Source of the DNA: Hydractinia symbiolongicarpus
Lineage: Eukaryota > Cnidaria > Hydrozoa > Anthoathecata > Hydractiniidae
Assembly: GCF_029227915.1 (NCBI RefSeq)
Contig: NC_079885.1
Location: 13,839,001 to 13,903,000, forward strand
Reading direction: 5' to 3'
Length of the DNA: 64,000 nt
Shown one piece after another: positions 51,565-61,964 of this stretch; the first letter of the stretch is position 1, and each line of letters begins with the position of its first letter. The position numbers and the translations under genes were made by a program. The notes beneath the pieces were generated by a model. That model ran no database searches. It worked only from the letters and a program-made list of their open reading frames with translations, and had not been told where the DNA came from.

Positions 51565-52290
51565 GTCCCAAGTCCTTTTCCTTGGCGCCATGGCTTTAGA
51601 AAACTTTTAACTCCGTGCACAGCCCTCTAAATGCTGTAACATGGCCTTTTGCAGACTAATAAAGGCTTTAAACGTAAATACTGTCGTTCCAACTGCCTGC
51701 GCAGGTTACCATAGGAGTAGTCCTTCCAGTCTCAATGGACTATGACGTCCCAAGTCCTTTTCCTTGGCGCCATGGCTATAGAACACTGTTAACTACGTGC
51801 ACAGCCCTCTAAAGGCTGTAATATGGCCATTTGCAGCCTAATAAAGGTGTTATACGTAAATACTGTCGTTCCAACTGCCTGTGCAGGTTACCATAGGAGT
51901 AGTCCTTCCAGTCTCAATGGACTATGACGTCCCAAGTCCTTTTCCTTGGCGCCATGGCTATAGAACACTGTTAACTACGCGCACAGTCCTCTAAATGCTG
52001 TAACATGGCCTTTTACAGACTAATAAAGGTCTTACACGCAAATCACGTTCTTCCACGCCCCAAGCAAGGTTACCAATGGTCTAGTGTTCCCAGTCTTAAT
52101 GGAATATGACGTCTCAAGTCCTTTTCCTTGGCGCTTTAGCGTTAAAACACTTTTTACTACGTGCACAGACCTCTAAATGCTGTAATATTGCCTTTTGCAG
52201 CCAAATAAAGGCTTAACACGTAAATAACGTGGTTCCACCACCCTTTGCGGGATACCATTAGTCTAGTCCTTCCAGTCTCAATAGACTGAC
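51565..52290. repeat. 726-bp four-monomer segment absent from copy 2
   Basis: Diagnostic variants TTTAGAAAACTTTT (about 51595) and CAATAGACTGACG (2-bp deletion, about 52280) flank the segment and recur at about 62522 and 63206 in the third copy. At about 58920-58960 in copy 2 neither is present and the text passes directly from one flank to the other. Boundaries are good to about 40 bp. Confidence 0.8.
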
Positions 52291-52560
52291 GTCCCAAGTC
52301 CTTTTCCTTGGCGCCATGGCTTTAGAACACTTTTAACTCCGTGCACAGCCCTCTAAATGCTGTAACATGGCCTTTTGCAGACTAATAAAGGCTTTAAACG
52401 TAAATACTGTCGTTCCAAATGCCTGCGCAGGTTACCATAGGAGTAGTCCTTCCAGTCTCAATGGACTATGACGTCCCAAGTCCTTTTCCTTGGCGCCATG
52501 GCTATAGAACACTGTTAACTACGTGCACAGCCCTCTAAAGGCAGTAATATGGCCATTTGC

Positions 52561-53070
52561 AGCCTAATAAAGCTGTTATACGTAAATCACGTTCTTCCAC
52601 GTCCCCAGCAAGGCTACCAATGGTCTAGTGTTCCCAGTCTTAATGGAATAAGACGTCCAAAGTCCTTTTCTTTGACGCCATGGCTATAGAACACTGTCAA
52701 CTACGCGCACAGTTCTTTAAATGCTGTAATATTGCCTTTTGTAGCCAAATAAAGGCTTTACACGGAAAAAACGTGGTTCCACCACCCTTCGCGGGATACC
52801 ATTAGTCTAGTCCTTCCAGTCCCAAGTCCTTTTCCTTGGCGCCATGGCTATAGAACACTGTTAACTACGTGCACAGCCCTCTAAAGGCAGTAATATGGCC
52901 ATTTGGAGCCTAATAAAGGCTTTACACGGAAAAAACGTGGTTCCACCACCCTTCGCGGGATACCATTAGTCTAGTCCTTCCAGTCCCAAGTCCTTTTCCT
53001 TGGCGCCATGGCTATAGAACACTGTTAACTACGTGCACAGCCCTGTAAAGGTAGTAATATGGCCATTTGC
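52561..53070. repeat. 510-bp compound unit, first copy
   Basis: One 182-bp monomer plus two 164-bp monomers. The short ones read CCTTCCAGTCCCAAGTCC where 18 bp (TCTCAATGGACTATGACG-like) have been lost between two GTC triplets. The unit repeats exactly in length at 53071-53580, and the pair recurs at 59194-60213. Confidence 0.88.
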
Positions 53071-53580
53071 AGCCTAATAAAGCTGTTATACGTAAATCAC
53101 GTTCTTCCACGTCCCCAGCAAGGCTACCAATGGTCTAGTGTTCCCAGTCTTAATGGAATAAGACGTCCAAAGTCCTTTTCTTTGACGCCATGGCTATAGA
53201 ACACTGTCAACTACGCGCACAGTTCTTTAAATGCTGTAATATTGCCTTTTGTAGCCAAATAAAGGCTTTACACGGAAAAAACGTGGTTCCACCACCCTTC
53301 GCGGGATACCATTAGTCTAGTCCTTCCAGTCCCAAGTCCTTTTCCTTGGCGCCATGGCTATAGAACACTGTTAACTACGTGCACAGCCCTCTAAAGGCAG
53401 TAATATGGCCATTTGGAGCCTAATAAAGGCTTTACACGGAAAAAACGTGGTTCCACCACCCTTCGCGGGATACCATTAGTCTAGTCCTTCCAGTCCCAAG
53501 TCCTTTTCCTTGGCGCCATGGCTATAGAACACTGTTAACTACGTGCACAGCCCTCTAAAGGCAGTAATATGGCCATTTCC
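53071..53580. repeat. 510-bp compound unit, second copy
   Basis: Same three-part layout as 52561-53070, including both 18-bp deletions and the CACGGAAAAAACGTGG variant. Differences are few, such as CTGTAAAGGTAGTAA at the joint. Confidence 0.87.
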
Positions 53581-54765
53581 AGCCTATTAAAGGCCTTATA
53601 CGTAAATACTGTCGCTCCACCTGCCTGCGCAAGTTACCATTGGTGTAGTCCTTCCAGTCTCAATGGACTATGACGTCCCAAGTCGTTTTCTTTGTCGCCG
53701 TGACGTTTAAAAACCCGCAAGTACGCGCACAGTCCTCTAAATGCTATAGTATGGCTTTTGTAAGTCTAAAAAAGGCCTTACGCGTAAACCACGTGCTTCC
53801 ACGCTCCCAACCAGGCTACCATTGGTCTAGTGTTTTCAGTCTCAATGTAATATGACGTCCCAAGTCATTTTCCTTGGCGCCATGGCTTTAGAACACTTTT
53901 AACTCCGTGCACAGCCCTCTAAAGGCTGTAATATGGCCATTTGCAGCCTAATAAAGGTGTTATACGTAAATACTGTCGTTCCAACTGCCTGCGCAGGTTA
54001 CCATAGGAGTAGTCCTTCCAGTCTCAATGGACTATGACGTCCCAAGTCCTTTTCCTTTGCGCCATGGCTATAGAACACTGTTAAATACGCGCACAGTCCT
54101 CTAAATGCTGTAACATGGCCTTTTACAGACTAATAAAGGTCTTACACGCAAATCACGTTCTTCCACGCCCCAAGCAAGGTTACCAATGGTCTAGTGTTCC
54201 CAGTCTTAATGGAATATGACGTCTCAAGTCCTTTTCCTTGGCGCTTTAGCGTTAAAACACTTTTTACTACGTGCACAGACCTCTAAATGCTGTAATATTG
54301 CCTTTTGCAGCCAAATAAAGGCTTAACACGTAAATAACGTGGTTCCACCACCCTTCGCGGGATACCATTAGTCTAGTCCTTCCAGTCTCAATAGACTATG
54401 ACGTCCCAAGTCCTTTTCCTTGGCGCCATGGCTTTAGAACACTTTTAACTCCGTGCACAGCCCTCTAAATGCTGTAACATGGCCTTTTGCAGACTAATAA
54501 AGGCTTTAAACGTAAATACTGTCGTTCCAACTGCCTGTGCAGGTTACCATAGGAGTAGTCCTTCCAGTCTCAATGGACTATGACGTCCCAAGTCCTTTTC
54601 CTTGGCGCCATGGCTATAGAACACTGTTAACTACGTGCACAGCCCTCTAAAGGCAGTAATATGGCCATTTGGAGCCTAATAAAGGCCTTACACGTAAATC
54701 ACGTTCTTCCACGTCCCCAGCAAGGCTACCAATGGTCTAGTGTTCCCAGTCTTAATGGAATAAGA

Positions 54766-55763
54766 CGTCCAAAGTCCTTTTCCTTGACGCAATGGCTATA
54801 GAACACTGTCAACTACGTGCACAGCCCTCTAAAGGCTGTAATATGGCCATTTGCAGCCTATTAAAGGCCTTATACGTAAATACTGTCGCTCCACCTGCCT
54901 GCGCAAGTTACCATTGGTCTAGTGTTTTCAGTCTCAATGTAATATGACGTCCCAAGTCCTTTTCCTTGGCGCCATGGCTTTAGAACACTTTTAACTCCGT
55001 GCACAGCCCTCTAAAGGCTGTAATACGGCCATTTGCAGCCTAATAAAGGTGTTATACGTAAATACTGTCGTTCCAACTGCCTGCGCAGGTTACCATAGGA
55101 GTAGTCCTTCCAGTCTCAATGGACTATGACGTCCCAAGTCCTTTTCCTTGGCGCCTTGGCTATAGAACACTGTTAACTACGTGCACAGCCCTCTAAAGGC
55201 AGTAATATGGCCATTTGGAGCCTAATAAAGGCCTTACACGTAAATCACGTTCTTCTACGTCCCCAGCAAGGCTACCAATGGTCTAGTGTTCCCAGTCTTA
55301 ATGGAATAAGACGTCGAAAGTCCTTTTCTTTGACGCCATGGCTATAGAACACTGTCAACTACGCGCACAGTCCTTTAAATGCTGTAATATTGCCATTTGC
55401 AGCCTAATAAAGGCCTTACACGTAAATCACGTTCTTCCACGTCCCCAGCAAGGCTACCAATGGTCTAGTGTTCCCAGTCTTAATGGAATAAGACGTCCAA
55501 AGTCCTTTTCCTTGACGCCATGGCTATAGAACACTGTCAACTACGCGCACAGTCCTTTAAATGCTGTAATATGGCCATTTGGAGCCTAATAAAGGCCTTA
55601 CACGTAAATCACGTTCTGCTACGTCCCCAGCAAGGCTACCAATGGTCTAGTGTTCCCAGTCTTAATGGAATAAGACGTCGAAAGTCCTTTTCTTTGACGC
55701 CATGGCTATAGAACACTGTCAACTACGCGCACAGTCCTTTAAATGCTGTAATATGGCCATTTG
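54766..55763. repeat. Locally homogenised monomer run
   Basis: Consecutive monomers at 55338, 55520 and 55702 are nearly the same sequence in strict 182-bp steps. Two versions alternate: one with GACGTCGAAAG before it, one with GACGTCCAAAG, and a matching TCTACG/TCCACG alternation. That is a 364-bp dimer pattern and suggests very local recent amplification. Confidence 0.8.
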
Positions 55764-56763
55764 CAGCCTAATAAAGGCCTTACACGTAAATCACGTTCTT
55801 CCACGTCCCCAGCAAGGCTACCAATGGTCTAGTGTTCCCAGTCTTAATGGAATAAGACGTCCAAAGTCCTTTTCCTTGACGCCATGGCTATAGAACACTG
55901 TCAACTACGTGCACATCCCTCTAAAGTCAGTAATATTGCCTTTTGCGGCCTAATAAAGCCTTTACACGAAAATACCGTGATTCCACCACCCTCCGCGGGA
56001 TACCATTGGTCTAGTCCTTCTAGTCCCAATGGACTACAACGTCCCAAGTCGTTTTCTTTGGCACCTTGGCGTTAGAAGACCGGCAACTACGCGCACAGTC
56101 CTCTAAATGCTGTAACATGGCCTTTTACAGACTAATAAAGGTCTTACACGCAAATCACGTTCTTCCACGCCCCAAGCAAGGTTACCAATGGTCTAGTGTT
56201 CCCATTCTTAATGGAATATGACGTCTCAAGTCCTTTTCCTTGGCGCTTTAGCGTTAAAACACTTTTTACTACGTGCACAGACCTCTAAATGCTGTAATAT
56301 TGCCTTTTGCAGCCAAATAAAGGCTTAACACGTCAATAACGTGGTTCCACCACCCTTCGCGGGATACCATTAGTCTAGTCCTTCCAGTCTCAATAGACTA
56401 TGACGTCCCAAGTGCTTTTCCTTGGCGCCATGGCTATAGAACACTGTTAACTACGTGCACAGCCCTCTAAAGGCAGTAATATGGCCATTTGAAGCCTAAT
56501 AAAGGCCTTACACGTAAATCACGTTCTTCCACGTCCCCAGCAAGGCTACCAATGGTCTAGTGTTCCCAGTCTTAATGGACTATGACGTCCCAAGTCATTT
56601 TCCTTGGCGCCATGGCTATAGAACACTGTTAACTACGTGCACAGCCCTCTAAAGGCAGTAATATGGCCATTTGCAGCCTAATAAAGGTGTTATACGTAAA
56701 TCACGTTCTTCCACGTCCCCAGCAAGGCTACCAATGGTCTAGTGTTCCCAGTCTTAATGGAAT

Positions 56764-56916
56764 AAGACGTCCAAAGTCCTTTTTACTACGTGCACAGACC
56801 TCTAAATGCTGTAATATTGCCTTTTGCAGCCAAATAAAGGCTTAACACGTAAATAACGTGGTTCCACCACCCTTCGCGGGATACCATTAGTCTAGTCCAT
56901 CCAGTCTCAATAGACT
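56764..56916. repeat. Short 153-bp monomer, copy 2
   Basis: Same 29-bp loss (AAGTCCTTTTTACTACG) as at 49405, displaced by 7,359 bp. It follows a GACGTCCAAAG start where copy 1 has GACGTCTCAAG. Confidence 0.85.
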
Positions 56917-59193
56917 ATGACGTCCCAAGTCCTTTTCCTTGGCGCCATGGCTTTAGAACACTTTTAACTCCGTGCACAGCCCTCTAAATGCTGTAACATG
57001 GCCTTTTGCAGACTAATAAAGGCTTTAAACGTAAATACTGTCGTTCCAACTGCCTGCGCAGGTTACCATAGGAGTAGTCCTTCCAGTCTCAATGGACTAT
57101 GACGTCCCAAGTCCTTTTCCTTGGCGCCATGGCTATAGAACACTGTTAACTACGTGCACAGCCCTCTAAAGGCAGTAATATGGCCATTTGCAGCCTAATA
57201 AAGGTGTTATACGTAAATCACGTTCTTCCACGTCCCCAGCAAGGCTACCAATGGTCTAGTGTTCCCAGTCTTAATGGAATAAGACGTCCAAAGTCCTTTT
57301 CTTTGACGCCATGGCTATAGAACACTGTCAACTACGCGCACAGTCCTTTAAATGCTGTAATATTGCCTTTTGTAGCCAAATAAAGGCTTAACACGGAAAT
57401 AACGTGGTTCCACCACCCTTCGCGGGATACCATTAGTCTAGTCCTTCCAGTCTCAATAGACTATAACGTCCCAAGTCCTTTTCCTTGGCGCCATGGCTTT
57501 AGAACACTTTTAACTCCGTGCACAGCCCTCTAAAGGCTGTAATATGGCCATTTGCAGCCTAATAAAGGTGTTATACGTAAATACTGTCGTTCCAACTGCC
57601 TGCGCAGGTTACCATAGGAGTAGTCCTTCCAGTCTCAATGGACTATGACGTCCCAAGTCCTTTTCCTTGGCGCCATGGCTATAGAACACTGTTAACTACG
57701 CGCACAGTCCTCTAAATGCTGTAACATGGCCTTTTACAGACTAATAAAGGTCTTACACGCAAATCACGTTCTTCCACGCCCCAAGCAAGGTTACCAATGG
57801 TCTAGTGTTCCCAGTCTTAATGGAATATGACGTCTCAAGTCCTTTTCCTTGGCGCTTTAGCGTTAAAACACTTTTTACTACGTGCACAGACCTCTAAATG
57901 CTGTAATATTGCCTTTTGCAGCCAAATAAAGGCTTAACACGTAAATAACGTGGTTCCACCACCCTTCGCGGGATACCATTAGTCTAGTCCTTCCAGTCTC
58001 AATAGACTATGACGTCCCAAGTCCTTTTCCTTGGCGCCATGGCTTTAGAACACTTTTAACTCCGTGCACAGCCCTCTAAATGCTGTAACATGGCCTTTTG
58101 CAGACTAATAAAGGCTTTAAACGTAAATACTGTCGTTCCAACTGCCTGCGCAGGTTACCATAGGAGTAGTCCTTCCAGTCTCAATGGACTATGACGTCCC
58201 AAGTCCTTTTCCTTGGCGCCATGGCTATAGAACACTGTTAACTACGTGCACAGCCCTCTAAAGGCAGTAATATGGCCATTTGGAGCCTAATAAAGGCCTT
58301 ACACGTAAATCACGTTCTTCCACGTCCCCAGCAAGGCTACCAATGGTCTAGTGTTCCCAGTCTTAATGAAATAAGACGTCGAAAGTCCTTTTCTTTGACG
58401 CCATGGCTATAGAACACTGTCAACTACGTGCACAGCCCTCTAAAGTCAGTAATATGGCCTTTTGCGGCCTAATAAAGCCTTTACACGAAAATACCGTGAT
58501 TCCACCACCCTCCGCGGGATACCATTGGTCTAGTCCTTCCAGTCCCAATGGACTACAACGTCCCAAGTCGTTTTCTTTGGCACCTTGGCGTTAGAAGACC
58601 GGCAACTACGCGCACAGTCCTCTAAATGCTGTAACATGGCCTTTTACAGACTAATAAAGGTCTTACACGCAAATCACGTTCTTCCACGCCCCAAGCAAGG
58701 TTACCAATGGTCTAGTGTTCCCAGTCTTAATGGAATATGACGTCTCAAGTCCTTTTCCTTGGCGCTTTAGCGTTAAAACACTTTTTACTACGTGCACAGA
58801 CCTCTAAATGCTGTAATATTGCCTTTTGCAGCCAAATAAAGGCTTAACACGTAAATAACGTGGTTCCACCACCCTTCGCGGGATACCATTAGTCTAGTCC
58901 TTCCAGTCTCAATAGACTATGACGTCCCAAGTCCTTTTCCTTGGCGCCATGGCTTTAGAACACTTTTAACTCCGTGCACAGCCCTCTAAATGCTGTAACA
59001 TGGCCTTTTGCAGACTAATAAAGGCTTTAAACGTAAATACTGTCGTTCCAAATGCCTGCGCAGGTTACCATAGGAGTAGTCCTTCCAGTCTCAATGGACT
59101 ATGACGTCCAAAGTCCTTTTCCTTGGCGCCATGGCTATAGAACACTGTTAACTACGTGCACAGCCCTCTAAAGGCAGTAATATGGCCATTTGC

Positions 59194-60213
59194 AGCCTAA
59201 TAAAGCTGTTATACGTAAATCACGTTCTTCCACGTCCCCAGCAAGGCTACCAATGGTCTAGTGTTCCCAGTCTTAATGGAATAAGACGTCCAAAGTCCTT
59301 TTCTTTGACGCCATGGCTATAGAACACTGTCAACTACGCGCACAGTTCTTTAAATGCTGTAATATTGCCTTTTGTAGCCAAATAAAGGCTTTACACGGAA
59401 AAAACGTGGTTCCACCACCCTTCGCGGGATACCATTAGTCTAGTCCTTCCAGTCCCAAGTCCTTTTCCTTGGCGCCATGGCTATAGAACACTGTTAACTA
59501 CGTGCACAGCCCTCTAAAGGCAGTAATATGGCCATTTGGAGCCTAATAAAGGCTTTACACGGAAAAAACGTGGTTCCACCACCCTTCGCGGGATACCATT
59601 AGTCTAGTCCTTCCAGTCCCAAGTCCTTTTCCTTGGCGCCATGGCTATAGAACACTGTTAACTACGTGCACAGCCCTCTAAAGGTAGTAATATGGCCATT
59701 TGCAGCCTAATAAAGCTGTTATACGTAAATCACGTTCTTCCACGTCCCCAGCAAGGCTACCAATGGTCTAGTGTTCCCAGTCTTAATGGAATAAGACGTC
59801 CAAAGTCCTTTTCTTTGACGCCATGGCTATAGAACACTGTCAACTACGCGCACAGTTCTTTAAATGCTGTAATATTGCCTTTTGTAGCCAAATAAAGGCT
59901 TTACACGGAAAAAACGTGGTTCCACCACCCTTCGCGGGATACCATTAGTCTAGTCCTTCCAGTCCCAAGTCCTTTTCCTTGGCGCCATGGCTATAGAACA
60001 CTGTTAACTACGTGCACAGCCCTCTAAAGGCAGTAATATGGCCATTTGGAGCCTAATAAAGGCTTTACACGGAAAAAACGTGGTTCCACCACCCTTCGCG
60101 GGATACCATTAGTCTAGTCCTTCCAGTCCCAAGTCCTTTTCCTTGGCGCCATGGCTATAGAACACTGTTAACTACGTGCACAGCCCTCTAAAGGCAGTAA
60201 TATGGCCATTTGC
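59194..60213. repeat. Two further 510-bp compound units
   Basis: Units start at 59194 and 59704 (AGCCTAATAAAGCTG), 510 bp apart, with the 18-bp-deleted 164-bp monomers. They are displaced 6,633 bp from 52561 and 53071. Confidence 0.87.
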
Positions 60214-61398
60214 AGCCTATTAAAGGCCTTATACGTAAATACTGTCGCTCCACCTGCCTGCGCAAGTTACCATTGGTGTAGTCCTTCCAGTCTCAATGGA
60301 CTATGACGTCCCAAGTCGTTTTCTTTGTCGCCGTGACGTTTAAAAACCCGCAAGTACGCGCACAGTCCTCTAAATGCTATAGTATGGCTTTTGTAAGTCT
60401 AAAAAAGGCCTTACGCGTAAACCACGTGCTTCCACGCTCCCAACCAGGCTACCATTGGTCTAGTGTTTTCAGTCTCAATGTAATATGACGTCCCAAGTCA
60501 TTTTCCTTGGCGCCATGGCTTTAGAACACTTTTAACTCCGTGCACAGCCCTCTAAAGGCTGTAATATGGCCATTTGCAGCCTAATAAAGGTGTTATACGT
60601 AAATACTGTCGTTCCAACTGCCTGCGCAGGTTACCATAGGAGTAGTCCTTCCAGTCTCAATGGACTATGACGTCCCAAGTCCTTTTCCTTTGCGCCATGG
60701 CTATAGAACACTGTTAACTACGCGCACAGTCCTCTAAATGCTGTAACATGGCCTTTTACAGACTAATAAAGGTCTTACACGCAAATCACGTTCTTCCACG
60801 CCCCAAGCAAGGTTACCAATGGTCTAGTGTTCCCAGTCTTAATGGAATATGACGTCTCAAGTCCTTTTCCTTGGCGCTTTAGCGTTAAAACACTTTTTAC
60901 TACGTGCACAGACCTCTAAATGCTGTAATATTGCCTTTTGCAGCCAAATAAAGGCTTAACACGTAAATAACGTGGTTCCACCACCCTTCGCGGGATACCA
61001 TTAGTCTAGTCCTTCCAGTCTCAATAGACTATGACGTCCCAAGTCCTTTTCCTTGGCGCCATGGCTTTAGAACACTTTTAACTCCGTGCACAGCCCTCTA
61101 AATGCTGTAACATGGCCTTTTGCAGACTAATAAAGGCTTTAAACGTAAATACTGTCGTTCCAACTGCCTGCGCAGGTTACCATAGGAGTAGTCCTTCCAG
61201 TCTCAATGGACTATGACGTCCCAAGTCCTTTTCCTTGGCGCCATGGCTATAGAACACTGTTAACTACGTGCACAGCCCTCTAAAGGCAGTAATATGGCCA
61301 TTTGGAGCCTAATAAAGGCCTTACACGTAAATCACGTTCTTCCACGTCCCCAGCAAGGCTACCAATGGTCTAGTGTTCCCAGTCTTAATGGAATAAGA

Positions 61399-61964
61399 CG
61401 TCGAAAGTCCTTTTCTTTGACGCCATGGCTATAGAACACTGTCAACTACGCGCACAGTCCTTTAAATGCTGTAATAATGCCTTTTGTAGCCAAATAAAGG
61501 CCTTACACGTAAACCACGTGCTTCCACGCTCCCAACCAGGCTACCATTGGTCTAGTGTTTTCAGTCTCAATGTAATACGACGTTCCAATTCCTTTTCCTT
61601 GACGCTTTAGCGTTAAAACACATTTAACTACGTGCACGGCCCTTTGAACGCTGTAATATGGCCATTTGCAGCCTATTAAAGGCCTTATGCGTAAATACTG
61701 TCGCTCCGCCTGCCTGCGCAAGTTACCATTGGTCTAGTGTTTTCAGTCTCAATGTAATATGACGTCCCAAGTCATTTTCTTTGGCGCCATGGCTTTAGAA
61801 CACTTTTAACTCCGTGCACAGCCCTCTAAAGGCTGTAATATGGCCATTTGCAGTTAAATAAAAGCTTTAAACGTAAACACTGTCGTTCCAACTGCCTGCG
61901 CAGGTTACCATAGGAGTAGTCCTTCCAGTCTCAATGGACTATGACGTCCCAAGTCCTTTTCCTT
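61399..61964. repeat. Recombinant satellite segment between long copies
   Basis: Normal-length monomers of mixed type. One combines a GTGTTTTCAGTCTCAATGTA end with the CGACGTTCCAATTCC start that otherwise belongs to the far-left domain (compare 1648 and 9558). This is the only place right of 45 kb where I saw that variant. Confidence 0.7.

Larger units (their letters stand above)
48405..54765. repeat. Copy 1 of a long (7,359/6,633-bp offset) duplication
   Basis: From about 48405 to 51580 this matches 55764-58939 at +7,359 bp (48525/55884, 51044/58403). From about 52300 to 54765 it matches to 61398 at +6,633 bp (53670/60303). The offset drops by 726 bp, four monomers minus 2, because copy 2 lacks a four-monomer piece. 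The block carries the 153-bp short monomer at 49405, the two 510-bp units at 52561-53580 and the hybrid monomer at 53670. Confidence 0.88.
55764..61398. repeat. Copy 2 of the long duplication
   Basis: Pairs with 48405-54765, short of the four-monomer segment at 51565-52290. It includes the 153-bp short monomer at 56764, the 510-bp pair at 59194-60213 and the hybrid monomer at 60303. Homology ends near 61398, where GACGTCGAAAG replaces GACGTCCAAAG. Confidence 0.87.
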
